A stretch of 34,641 nt of DNA from Minisyncoccota bacterium (GTDB lineage: Bacteria > Patescibacteriota > Minisyncoccia > Moranbacterales > GCA-2747515). Both the position numbers and the translations under genes were made by a program. The notes beneath the pieces are model-generated. The model was not told the DNA's origin, did no database searches, and saw only the letters and a program-made list of their open reading frames with translations. Each line of letters starts with the position of its first letter. Within the stretch, counting starts at the first letter, position 1. Shown piece after piece: positions 9,089 to 16,609 of this stretch. The stretch spans positions 1 to 34,641 of the forward strand of contig JAHDCW010000007.1 in NCBI GenBank assembly GCA_020629675.1, given 5' to 3'.

Positions 9089-9209
9089 AGTAGGTTTTTC
9101 AGTTCGTCCGCGAGAGATAGTAGGAAGAATACCTTTTTTAGGTTTTCGACAAAAGTTTCTTTGCAGAAAGAAGAAAAACGTGCGGTTAATTAGGTTAGAT
9201 AGTAAACGC
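9089..9209 (+). promoter_or_regulatory. Long 5' leader of the RRM protein mRNA
   Basis: About 120 nt lie between the predicted transcription start and the ATG. The leader is purine- and U-rich and contains a small hairpin TTTCT-TTGC-AGAAA (about 9157-9170). Long leaders are typical of cold-shock mRNAs and RRM proteins are often cold induced; regulation here is inference. An upstream in-frame ATG at 9054 overlaps the promoter and cannot be the start. Confidence 0.45.
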
Positions 9210-9470
9210 ATGGCAAAGAAATTGTTTGTCGGCAACCTCAGTTGGGGCGTAGATAACGCTGGACTTGAGGAGGCATTTGCACAGTATGGTGCAATCGAAG
9301 AGGCTGTGGTAATCACAGAGCGTACAACTGGTCGCTCAAAAGGGTTCGGTTTCGTAACATTTACAGATGATGCAGCTGCAGACACAGCGATCGCTGAGAT
9401 GAACGAGAAAGATCTCGATGGTCGCCCAGTTACTGTAAACGAGGCACGACCAATGCAACCTCGCGAATAG
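9210..9470 (+). CDS. Small RNA-binding protein, single RRM domain
   Basis: An 86-residue protein that is almost entirely one RNA recognition motif. RNP2 is KLFVGNL near the N-terminus and RNP1 is KSKGFGFV-like (SKGFGFVTF, about 46-54), with the aromatic residues that stack on RNA. Similar small RRM proteins in cyanobacteria and CPR bacteria act as single-stranded RNA binders, often cold induced. The start MAKKLFVGNLSW was chosen because the longer frame upstream would be read from inside the promoter, and because RRM proteins of this type begin right at RNP2. It has its own promoter and terminator, so it is monocistronic. Confidence 0.93.
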   Translation: MAKKLFVGNLSWGVDNAGLEEAFAQYGAIEEAVVITERTTGRSKGFGFVTFTDDAAADTAIAEMNEKDLDGRPVTVNEARPMQPRE

Positions 9471-9489
9471 TCAACAAGATCAATTCTTC

Positions 9490-9520
9490 CAAAAACACAC
9501 TCTCGAGTGTGTTTTTGTTT
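9490..9520 (+). terminator. Intrinsic terminator after the RRM gene
   Basis: A 28-bp near-perfect palindrome: 12 to 13-bp arms (9490-9502 and 9505-9517) with a CTCG apex, followed by T-rich sequence. It can act in both directions. Confidence 0.9.
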
Positions 9521-9569
9521 TACATTTTTGATATACTTAAATTAATTACTTAACGTTAAGATATAGTCT

Positions 9570-10640
9570 ATGACCCGTTTGCTCATTGAGAATCCACTGC
9601 TCGAGCGCGTGCTGTGGGGTAATTCCCTTTACCTTTACTTCGATGTCATTCTCTACTTTTGCCTCACTTTTTTTGTGGTGTCTTTTTTGCACGCAATTAT
9701 CAAAAATCATGTAGCGCGCTTAGCGCAAAAAACGAGCACAGAAGTTGATGATATTATCGTGAAGGTTTTCGATGCTGTTTCACCACTCTTTTATATTACG
9801 ATCTTAGCTTTTGTGTGCAGTACGCTCCTTACAGTTTCTGATATGATAAGCCGCTTGATGGTTATTGCAATGATTATCATTACGGTGTGGCAGGTTGTGC
9901 GAATTGTGGATGTCGTGATTGCTCTCGGACTCAGAAAATACTTAGAAGAAAGTGAGGATGCAGCAAACCTCGAGAACATTCTGGGTATTCTATTAGTGAT
10001 TGTGAAGGTTGCTTTGTGGGTAACGGCAATTCTTTTGATTCTTTCTAATCTTGGTGTAAATATTACCGCGCTTGTTGCGAGTATGGGTATTGGTGGTATT
10101 GCGATTGCGTTTGCGGTAAAAGGAATTTTGGAAGATCTTTTTAGTAGTTTTTCAATTTATCTCGATAAGCCATTTACAGTGGGTGATACTGTGTCTGTGG
10201 GTGCGGAAAAAGGCATTGTTAAAAAAATTGGGATCAAGACTACGCGCATGAAGTCTCTGGCGACAGGGGAGGAGATTGTAATGGCAAATACCGATCTGAC
10301 GACGCAAAAGATCCATAACTTCAAAAAAATGACTGATCGGCGAGTGTCATTTGATCTTGGTGTTACATATGAGACGCCGACGAAGAAGCTCAAGATGATT
10401 CCGCAGATTGTCGAGGATGTTATTACCGCGCATGATGAGACTCGATTTAGTCGTGCTCACTTTCGAAGTTTTGATGATAGCGCACTACGGTTTTCATTTC
10501 TCTATTACATTGAATCTTCTGAGTATGATTTGTATCTGCGTATTCATGAAGAAATTTTGTTCGCAATTAGAGAAAAATTTGAAAAAGAAAAAATTGATAT
10601 GGCTTATCCGACACAAACAATTCACTTGCAAAAGGGGTAG
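9570..10640 (+). CDS. MscS-family mechanosensitive ion channel
   Basis: A 356-residue membrane protein that releases solutes on osmotic downshift. Five hydrophobic helices are visible (about 22-42, 69-91, 93-113, 137-159, 164-186). The last is the glycine/alanine-rich pore helix beginning NITALVASMGIGGIAIAFA, followed by the conserved LEDLFSSFSIYLDKPFTVGD stretch and the beta domain with the NTDLTTQKIHNF segment. The cytoplasmic alpha/beta domain runs to the C-terminus. It is longer than E. coli MscS (286) because of two extra N-terminal helices, as in many MscS-like channels. A -10 (TATACT, 9532-9537) precedes it with a poor -35; no Shine-Dalgarno sequence is seen. Confidence 0.93.
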   Translation: MTRLLIENPLLERVLWGNSLYLYFDVILYFCLTFFVVSFLHAIIKNHVARLAQKTSTEVDDIIVKVFDAVSPLFYITILAFVCSTLLTVSDMISRLMVIAMIIITVWQVVRIVDVVIALGLRKYLEESEDAANLENILGILLVIVKVALWVTAILLILSNLGVNITALVASMGIGGIAIAFAVKGILEDLFSSFSIYLDKPFTVGDTVSVGAEKGIVKKIGIKTTRMKSLATGEEIVMANTDLTTQKIHNFKKMTDRRVSFDLGVTYETPTKKLKMIPQIVEDVITAHDETRFSRAHFRSFDDSALRFSFLYYIESSEYDLYLRIHEEILFAIREKFEKEKIDMAYPTQTIHLQKG

Positions 10641-10681
10641 TTCAGCGCTACCATTGAATATATTAATGATCAACTAAAATT

Positions 10682-11167
10682 ATGTCACCAAAAAAGAATC
10701 CAAAAGTATACGAAGACGGCAGCGTCGAAGGTAAGGGTAAAAAGGCAGAGTATGAAATCGCGGCGTGGCGTCGGAGTAAAAAAGTACGCCTCTCAATCAT
10801 CATCGGACTGTTGATTGTTGCTGGTCTTCTCTTTTACTTCTGGGAAAAAGGGCGGATCGCAGTTGGGATTGCTATTGTGACGCTGCTCGTTGCGCTCGGT
10901 CTCGAAGTAACCAACAATGACTGGGATCTAGGAAAAGTCGTAGAGACCGGCAGTTTTGCGGAGTCCAAGATCCCACGTGACGGTGATGGTAACCTACTCG
11001 TCGGGGCAATCTGCGATAATCCAGACTTTGACTACAACTGTAACAGCTTTTCATGTCAGGGAGAGGCACAAGCTGTAATGGAAGAGTGTGGTGGACGCGG
11101 TAATGACGTACACCGACTGGATGGTAATAAAGATGGTGTGGCCTGTCAGAGTCTTCCTGCTTGCTAG
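10682..11167 (+). CDS. Membrane protein with C-terminal excalibur calcium-binding domain
   Basis: A 161-residue protein. A basic, charged N-terminus (1-35) is followed by two close hydrophobic helices (about 37-54 and 58-76), then a C-terminal excalibur domain (about 117-161). This has paired cysteines (Cys120, Cys125, Cys136, Cys155) and the EF-hand-like loop around LDGNKDGVAC (146-155). Excalibur domains bind Ca2+ and usually sit on extracellular nucleases or surface proteins; here there is no nuclease domain. With two helices, both ends should lie on the same side; if that is the outside, the domain faces the environment. The function is unknown. The gene begins 41 bp after mscS, without a clear ribosome site. 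Confidence 0.85.
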   Translation: MSPKKNPKVYEDGSVEGKGKKAEYEIAAWRRSKKVRLSIIIGLLIVAGLLFYFWEKGRIAVGIAIVTLLVALGLEVTNNDWDLGKVVETGSFAESKIPRDGDGNLLVGAICDNPDFDYNCNSFSCQGEAQAVMEECGGRGNDVHRLDGNKDGVACQSLPAC

Positions 11168-11180
11168 AAAAAAGAGCATT

Positions 11181-11211
11181 CTAAAAAACAGGCTAAAAGC
11201 CTGTTTTTTAG
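11181..11211 (+). terminator. Intrinsic terminator after the excalibur gene
   Basis: Perfect 14-bp arms (11181-11194 and 11198-11211) with an AAA loop; the right arm includes the T6 run. Symmetrical, so probably bidirectional. Confidence 0.9.
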
Positions 11212-11259
11212 TGTCTGTCAATGTCAAATCGCCTTGTCTTTACAGGATTTTCAGGTGTG

Positions 11260-11277
11260 TTAGCCTGGGAGGGCTAA
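11260..11277 (+). other. Small hairpin in the leader of the DUF4173-like gene
   Basis: TTAGCC-TGGGAG-GGCTAA, a 6-bp stem just upstream of the next gene. A wider inverted pair, TGTCTGT (about 11212-11218) and ACAGACA (about 11284-11290), encloses it, so the 11212-11293 spacer could fold as one stem. Role unknown. Confidence 0.35.
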
Positions 11278-11293
11278 TTTGTAACAGACATTT

Positions 11294-12976
11294 ATGTTAA
11301 TGGAACAAAGTGCAAAAAGGAAATTATTAATCGTGGGTGGTGCTCTAACTTTGAGTGCGATACACATCTTTCTCCTGTGGGGATTCTGGTCACATGGGTA
11401 CCATGTTCTTGGGTTAAATGTTATTTTGTTTGGGCTTGTATTACTGGGTTATTTTTATCTTGCTAATCAACAGTATGTATCGCGGCGTGATGCATTGTGG
11501 ATTGTGCCAATTGGTCTGATCTTTCTCAGTACAGGGATCTACTACAATCCTTTTGTGGCGATTATTAATATTATTGTGCTGCCGCTACTGTTTCTGATTT
11601 TTACAACGCATAGTTCGTACTGGCGTGAAAAGAAAAAGCTATGGAGTGGACATTTTATTTTTAGCTTGATTGAATCATTGGCACGATGGCTAGCTTCGTT
11701 TGCTGAGTCTGTTGGATTTTCTCGCGAATTTCGAAAGGAGGAAATGCGACTCAATGACACGCATAAAAATATTGCCGGTCAGGTCATCGTGGGAGGATTA
11801 TTTTTTGCGGTGATTGGGTCGTTTGTGATCATTCCTCTCTTGTCATCGGCGGACGCAGCGTTTGCTGATATTTTTGAAGATTTTTTTGCAAATCTGACGC
11901 GATGGTTAAGCGCATTACTTTCGCCTGCGCAGATGATCCGTACGATCGCAGCTGTCATGGGATTCTTTGCGTTTCTGGCTTTTGCGTATTATTGGCATCG
12001 AGGGCGTGCCCTGCAAGATGTGCAGAATCTGCCTGAGAAAAACTATGATGACAATGCTGTGGCAATCGGCACTTTTCTCGTGGGTAATCTCGTTTTGTAT
12101 ATCGTCTTTTTGGTACTTCAGATACGCACACTTTTTCTGTCGATGTTACCGGCTGACTTTGCGACGACAGAGCAATTTGTAAAGACAGGATTTTGGCAGT
12201 TGTTTGCGTTGACGCTTATCAATGGGTTTTTCTACGTCTTGTTTTTTGCGCGGACACGGTCATGGGTGCAATGCATTCTCGGTATTTTTACAGCAGCGTC
12301 ATTTTTGTTAATCGTTTCAGCTACGCACAAGGTATACTTGTACGTTGCGACGTATGGCCTAAGTTACGAGAAGTTTTTTGCGCTCTACACAACGATCTTT
12401 AGCTGTGCGGTCTTTGTGTGGTTTCTGTATCTTATCGTTATGGTGCGTGAGCGACGACCACTTTTTAAAAACGTGGCATTTGCAGCGCTTTGGATGTATG
12501 CGCTCGTGATTATGCTGCCGATTGAAAGAATGATCTTTAGTTATAATTTTACTGGCACACAAAAAGAAGATAGTCGTATCGATATAAATGAAGCGCGTAT
12601 GTTGAGCTCTGACACACTTCCTTTGGTGGGAGAAAAATTTGAGCAGCTACTGGCATTGTCAGTAGAAGACTATAAATTAAAAAAAGCACGAAATGCTGTT
12701 ACAGATATTTCGGAGGAGGATTTATGGTACGTAAAGAAAAGGTGGTATCAATGGTACGCGGAAAATGCTGACAATAGAAATAATATATACTATTTTGATT
12801 TCAGCATTTACGAACAAGTTGAAAAAAATAAAAAATGGTACGAAAAAAGTCTCACGAGCTTTGGGGGAGTAGGTCAGATTAGTATTGATCAGAAGGAGTT
12901 AGAGAAGTATGAGGGTGATAGTTTCACGCCGGTTATACCGATCGACTCGAACCCTATAAGGGATGCTGTTAACTAA
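11294..12976 (+). CDS. Polytopic membrane protein, DUF4173/DUF4153-like
   Basis: A 560-residue protein with about 11 to 12 hydrophobic helices over residues 10-430, followed by a charged soluble tail (about 440-560) rich in Lys, Glu and Tyr. The pattern of helices, the internal RTRSWVQ segment and the ATYGLSYEKFFALYTTIF region resemble the DUF4173/DUF4153 families of unknown function. A second ATG two codons in (11300) is an equally good start. It is preceded by a terminator and a structured spacer, so it has its own transcription unit. Its last codons overlap the convergent priA gene by 8 bp. I cannot assign a substrate or reaction. Confidence 0.75.
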   Translation: MLMEQSAKRKLLIVGGALTLSAIHIFLLWGFWSHGYHVLGLNVILFGLVLLGYFYLANQQYVSRRDALWIVPIGLIFLSTGIYYNPFVAIINIIVLPLLFLIFTTHSSYWREKKKLWSGHFIFSLIESLARWLASFAESVGFSREFRKEEMRLNDTHKNIAGQVIVGGLFFAVIGSFVIIPLLSSADAAFADIFEDFFANLTRWLSALLSPAQMIRTIAAVMGFFAFLAFAYYWHRGRALQDVQNLPEKNYDDNAVAIGTFLVGNLVLYIVFLVLQIRTLFLSMLPADFATTEQFVKTGFWQLFALTLINGFFYVLFFARTRSWVQCILGIFTAASFLLIVSATHKVYLYVATYGLSYEKFFALYTTIFSCAVFVWFLYLIVMVRERRPLFKNVAFAALWMYALVIMLPIERMIFSYNFTGTQKEDSRIDINEARMLSSDTLPLVGEKFEQLLALSVEDYKLKKARNAVTDISEEDLWYVKKRWYQWYAENADNRNNIYYFDFSIYEQVEKNKKWYEKSLTSFGGVGQISIDQKELEKYEGDSFTPVIPIDSNPIRDAVN

Positions 12977-14954
12977 TTGACTCAGGATGAACATCGACGC
13001 TCCATGAGCGGTCACAACCAAGGAGGACGCGTCGCGCTGAAGCGGGGAGTTCTTGTTTGTATTTGATGATGATCCTTATATAGTGACTGCCGCGGCGTGT
13101 GCTTACGCGTGGTGCGTGCGGCTCCGTGACGATGATGTCTGGTATGTCAGCGAGTTGATTGTAGAGCGTGTCCGCATTTTTCTCGAGCGTCGCGAGGTCT
13201 TTGTGGCTACCAGTTAGGGAGATGAGGTTTTGATAAGGAGGGAATTGAAGGATCTGGCGCATGCTGGACTCGTCTTCGTAAAAAGTATCATATGCGATTT
13301 GTGGTCCTGACTTCTGGAGGGTGTGTACGGTGTCCATGATGGGATGGAGAAGATCGTAGCTCTGTACAAGTAATGTACCACCAGGGCGAAGGCGGGCTGA
13401 GAGTTGGAGTATATGAGCAAGTGCTTTTTCATGTGCGTCATAATCCACGCTTGAAAGAAGTGTGTCCATATCGAGTACAGCGGCAAGTCCCACATTTTGA
13501 GACCAGGTAGATTTGGTCATCATCTGAGTGCCGATGATGATGTTGCATTTAGGGTCTTGGATTTTATCATAGATTTTTTGTGCGTCTTTACTGGTTTTGA
13601 TGAGGGACTGGTCGATACGGACGATGACACTACCAGGGATGCGACGTGAGAGCTCTTCTTCGATAGCTTCTGTGCCCATACCGACAGATGTAAAAGTGAG
13701 GTTGCCACAGGACGTGCAACTTGGGAAGACATCTGTTTGATGATTACAATGGAGACACGTAAAGTTTCCTTTGCTGCGCTCGGTGAGTGCATACTCGCAC
13801 GTGGGGCAGCGCACCACTTCTTTACATTTGGCACAAACTGAAAAACTATTCTTACCTTGCCGGTTGACAAAGAGAAGTGTTTTTTGACCGGCGCGTATTG
13901 TGTTCGAGATTTGTGCGTAAAGATCCTCACTGATCAAGGGGCGTACTTTTTTAGTGCGTTTTTCGTTGTGTTTCCAGTAGGCTTCGCGCATATTGATCGT
14001 GAGTACTCTTTTTTTGTCAGGTGCGAGGGTGTGGTAGCTCTTACTCTGTTCTGCGAGAAAGCGGTCTGTGACCCGTGGAGAGTCAGAGACGCGAATCAAG
14101 GTGGCATTATGGATTTCTTGCAATGTTGTCACTACATCACGCGCATCGTAAAGGGGTTGTGTTTGCCACTGTTTATAGGCCATATCATGACACTGGAGAA
14201 AGAGGATGTGAGATAGTTCCTGGTAAGGTGCAAAAAGTGCACGTTTGGTCCCGATGATGATGCGGGCACTACCGTCTTTGATTCGCTGCCAGGCGCTACT
14301 CTGGGCACCGCCAGAAAGAAGGTCGCTGACCATGGCGATATGCTCTGTTGGAAAGATGTTTTCGAGATGTTTGATGAGGGCGACAGTTTGCGTGCGCTCA
14401 GGTGCGATGATGGTGATCTGACTACTTGAGTTTTGCACGAGGACTTGCTCGATCAGTGCGGTGAGAAATGTGCTGGTGTGTTGACTGCCTGCTGCGTTAA
14501 GCAGGATAGATGAGTTTTGTGCCTTGAGGATATCTGTCAGTAGCTGTGATTCTGATGTGGGTAGAGAGAATGGGGTGAGGTTGAGGGATTGGGGTGGTGT
14601 TGTTTTTGCTCGCTCTTTGATTTTTTTTTGGACGCAGAGTGTGAGGATAGGTCCAAGTGGGCAGAGATAGGTGTTTGATATGGACTGTGCGAGCGTGATC
14701 TGCCTTGAGGTTAGCGCCTGATATTCCTGTAGGTTGGAGATCGATTTAATTTTCATGCTGCGTGGTGGGCGGGTATCAGGCATACTATCAGTTACGATGC
14801 CCATCACACTTCGCCGTCCAAAGGGGATGTCGACGAGCGATCCGATTGTAACCTCCATGCTTTCAGGGAGAATGTAAAAAAAAGACTGATCGCGTGTGAG
14901 AGTGACGCGTGTCAATGGGGCTACCAAGATGTATCTCTGCGTTTCTGTATGCAT
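12969..14954 (-). CDS. priA: PriA-like primosomal protein N' with degenerate helicase motifs
   Basis: A 661-residue protein aligning with PriA over its whole length (E. coli 732): the N-terminal DNA-binding domain (1-110), two RecA-like lobes and the C-terminal domain. The eight zinc cysteines are intact (374, 377, 383, 386, 400, 403, 413, 416), as are YKQ (260-262), ARDV (271-274) and GTEAIEEEL (427-435). The ATPase signatures are lost. Walker A GxTGSGKT is NAAGSQHT (153-160). Walker B DEEH is LQCH (253-256). Motif V (AKGHDF type) is TKSTWS, and motif VI (QVAGRAGR type) is QLSARLRP. Actinobacterial PriA is also known to lack helicase residues. It probably acts as a structural fork-binding or primosome scaffold. 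A TACAAT -10 (14962-14967) sits so close to the ATG that the message may be leaderless. Confidence 0.9.
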   Translation of the reverse strand: MHTETQRYILVAPLTRVTLTRDQSFFYILPESMEVTIGSLVDIPFGRRSVMGIVTDSMPDTRPPRSMKIKSISNLQEYQALTSRQITLAQSISNTYLCPLGPILTLCVQKKIKERAKTTPPQSLNLTPFSLPTSESQLLTDILKAQNSSILLNAAGSQHTSTFLTALIEQVLVQNSSSQITIIAPERTQTVALIKHLENIFPTEHIAMVSDLLSGGAQSSAWQRIKDGSARIIIGTKRALFAPYQELSHILFLQCHDMAYKQWQTQPLYDARDVVTTLQEIHNATLIRVSDSPRVTDRFLAEQSKSYHTLAPDKKRVLTINMREAYWKHNEKRTKKVRPLISEDLYAQISNTIRAGQKTLLFVNRQGKNSFSVCAKCKEVVRCPTCEYALTERSKGNFTCLHCNHQTDVFPSCTSCGNLTFTSVGMGTEAIEEELSRRIPGSVIVRIDQSLIKTSKDAQKIYDKIQDPKCNIIIGTQMMTKSTWSQNVGLAAVLDMDTLLSSVDYDAHEKALAHILQLSARLRPGGTLLVQSYDLLHPIMDTVHTLQKSGPQIAYDTFYEDESSMRQILQFPPYQNLISLTGSHKDLATLEKNADTLYNQLADIPDIIVTEPHAPRVSTRRGSHYIRIIIKYKQELPASARRVLLGCDRSWSVDVHPESIS

Positions 14955-14961
14955 GTAGGTT

Positions 14962-14967
14962 ATTGTA
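14962..14967 (-). promoter_or_regulatory. Putative -10 element of priA
   Basis: TACAAT on the minus strand, 7 bp upstream of the ATG, predicts initiation at about 14955, directly before the start codon. No good -35 is visible at 16-18 bp, so support is moderate. Confidence 0.4.
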
Positions 14968-15001
14968 GCAGAAATGGGAGATCATTAAGAAATGGTGGTT
15001 A

Positions 15002-15030
15002 TTGCTATTATCACAAACTCAGGCTATACT
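15002..15030 (+). promoter_or_regulatory. Putative promoter of the 2H-phosphoesterase-like gene
   Basis: TTGCTA (15002-15007), a 17-bp spacer and TATACT (15025-15030). Predicted initiation near 15037 is only about 8 nt before the ATG at 15045 and excludes the in-frame ATG at 14949. Confidence 0.6.
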
Positions 15031-15044
15031 TAACCCACAAAATT

Positions 15045-15593
15045 ATGAATCAAAAAGCAACCATCGGTATCCCAGTGGAGCCGCACATCATAAAACTTCT
15101 CCATAAGCAGGTGCAAGGATTTAAGCATCTACCTCTTCGTGTACACGATAAAGAAACATATCATGTGCCGCTTGTGCAATTGGGGTGGGTGCATGAAGAT
15201 GCGATCAACGATATCATTGCGATGATAGATGACGTGGTACAAGATGTCGATTCTTTTGTGCTGTCTTGGGAGCAGATCCAAGGTGTTCACCGGGGAGATG
15301 ATGCGTTCTCACAGAATATTCGTGTGCAGGGGGCTCCAAGTGAAGAGTTGCGTGATCTCTATAACGTACTAGCTGCAGAGAGTTTTGACGGACATGCTGA
15401 TGTACAAACGTTTGCGCCCATTATTAATTTGGCACAGGTCAGAGCAAAGCGCTGGGAGGAGGAGAGATGTGGCAAATTTGAACCTCTTTCTTTCTCGTGT
15501 GATATGGATGTAATGGAGATTGCACTGTTTGTGCAGACAGAAGAGGATGGTAAAAAGCTTTTTTTACCGATTCACACTGCAGTGCTCAGCTAG
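15045..15593 (+). CDS. 2H phosphoesterase (2'-5' RNA ligase/LigT)-like protein, catalytic motifs altered
   Basis: A 182-residue protein with the length and motif spacing of the LigT/ThpR family of 2H phosphoesterases, which act on 2',3'-cyclic or 2'-5' RNA phosphates. Family members carry two HxT(S) motifs. Here the first is H40-V-P (HVPLVQLG) and the second, expected as PHITLAR, is P125-I-I-N-L-A-Q, so the second histidine is replaced by Ile126. Either the protein is a non-catalytic RNA or nucleotide binder, or it is only a distant relative. The start at 15045 is chosen from the promoter position; the 32 upstream residues look like translated intergenic sequence. It lies alone, between divergent priA and secE. 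Confidence 0.55.
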   Translation: MNQKATIGIPVEPHIIKLLHKQVQGFKHLPLRVHDKETYHVPLVQLGWVHEDAINDIIAMIDDVVQDVDSFVLSWEQIQGVHRGDDAFSQNIRVQGAPSEELRDLYNVLAAESFDGHADVQTFAPIINLAQVRAKRWEEERCGKFEPLSFSCDMDVMEIALFVQTEEDGKKLFLPIHTAVLS

Positions 15594-15598
15594 CCGAT

Positions 15599-15627
15599 TT
15601 GACAGTGCGCAAAACATGTAGTAGACT
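15599..15627 (+). promoter_or_regulatory. Promoter of secE-nusG
   Basis: A perfect TTGACA (15599-15604), a 17-bp spacer and TAGACT (15622-15627). Predicted initiation near 15634 places the hairpin at 15639-15659 inside the secE leader. Confidence 0.65.
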
Positions 15628-15638
15628 ATACGCAAGTA

Positions 15639-15659
15639 AAAAGCCCGGGAAGGGCTTTT
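15639..15659 (+). terminator. Terminator-like hairpin in front of secE
   Basis: AAAAGCCC-GGGAA-GGGCTTTT, an 8-bp perfect stem with a 4-base T-run followed by A6. It either ends the upstream gene or, because the secE promoter lies before it, acts as a leader attenuator. The short T-run suggests partial termination. Confidence 0.55.
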
Positions 15660-15675
15660 AAAAAACCTCAATTTT

Positions 15676-16041
15676 ATGCAAAAAATAACACAGTTTTTAC
15701 GCGAGGCATGGGCAGAATTATCGCGTGTTGTCTGGCCGACACGGCAGCAAACCCTCCACTACACAATCTTGGTGGTTATCATCAGTATCGCTACGGCGAT
15801 TTTCCTTGGTGTGTTGGATTTCCTCTTTGGTACAGGAATCTCTAACTATATCAACCCTACGCCAGAGTCTGGTGTCGAGGCGCCAACGGTAACAGCTGAG
15901 CCGATCCAGGTGGAGGCAAATGTTGAGGATATCACCGTCGAGGCAGATGTTGTCGAAGGGAGTGGAAGCGACACTGAAACTGCAGAGGATACGGATGCAG
16001 CTGAAGAGGTAGGAGAGAATGCGCAAGAAGATCAAAACTAA
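15676..16041 (+). CDS. secE: Preprotein translocase subunit SecE with long acidic tail
   Basis: Essential clamp subunit of the SecYEG translocon. Residues 1-58 are a normal single-helix SecE: the amphipathic segment with AWAELSRVVWPTRQQT (the family's conserved WPTR) followed by one membrane helix (about 29-50). The rest, about 62 residues, is a tail with some 19 Asp/Glu and no Lys or Arg. Single-helix SecE proteins are about 60-70 residues, so this doubles the length. By SecE topology (N-terminus inside) the tail should lie on the outer side of the membrane. nusG follows after 22 bp in the conserved secE-nusG-rplK-rplA order. Confidence 0.93.
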   Translation: MQKITQFLREAWAELSRVVWPTRQQTLHYTILVVIISIATAIFLGVLDFLFGTGISNYINPTPESGVEAPTVTAEPIQVEANVEDITVEADVVEGSGSDTETAEDTDAAEEVGENAQEDQN

Positions 16042-16063
16042 CATATACAAGTAACCACAATAT

Positions 16064-16609
16064 ATGGCAAAGCAAACCCAACATCATGGAAAAGCGTGGT
16101 ACGTGCTCCATACGTATTCTGGCTATGAAGATAACGTAAAGCGCAATCTCATGCAGCGTATCGATTCGATGGATATGCATGACTACATCTTCGATGTTAT
16201 GATTCCAACAGAGAAAAAGATCAAGATCAAGGCAGGTAAGCGCGTTACAGTTGAAGAGAAAATCTACCCAGGTTACGTGCTCGTAGAGATGATTGTGACT
16301 GATGCGTCATGGTATGTTGTCCGCAACACACCAAATGTAACTGGTTTTATCGGACTTGGGACAACACCAACTCCTGTCAATCCACAAGAGATCATGTCTC
16401 TGCAGAAAAAGATGGGGCAAGAAGAGCCGAAATATCGTATCGATGTCAAAGAGGGAGAGCAAGTGCAGATTATCGATGGACCGTTCAAAGACTTTGATGG
16501 AGAAGTGCAAGACGTCGATGAGGCACGTGGAAAGATTAAGGTGCTTGTGCTCGTATTTGGTCGTGAAACACCAGTGGAGCTCGACTTTATCCAAATTAAA
16601 AAAATGTAG
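16064..16609 (+). CDS. nusG: Transcription termination/antitermination protein NusG
   Basis: A 181-residue Spt5/NusG family factor that binds the RNA polymerase clamp and modulates pausing and Rho. The NGN domain (about 10-120) begins KAWYVLHTYSGYEDNVKRNL and contains the YPGYVLVEM and VRNTPNVTGFIG segments. The KOW domain (about 128-181) includes EGEQVQIIDGPFKDFDGEV. Length and motifs are canonical with no insertion. It lies 22 bp behind secE and is expected to share its transcript. Confidence 0.97.
   Translation: MAKQTQHHGKAWYVLHTYSGYEDNVKRNLMQRIDSMDMHDYIFDVMIPTEKKIKIKAGKRVTVEEKIYPGYVLVEMIVTDASWYVVRNTPNVTGFIGLGTTPTPVNPQEIMSLQKKMGQEEPKYRIDVKEGEQVQIIDGPFKDFDGEVQDVDEARGKIKVLVLVFGRETPVELDFIQIKKM

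Noticed and set aside
9054-9209. N-terminal extension of the RRM protein from ATG 9054
   Set aside because: The region holds a near-consensus promoter beginning at the same base, and the conserved domain begins right at 9210.
14949-15044. Start of the 2H-like gene at 14949
   Set aside because: The extra 32 residues are encoded across the promoter and the divergent priA start region and show no conserved character.
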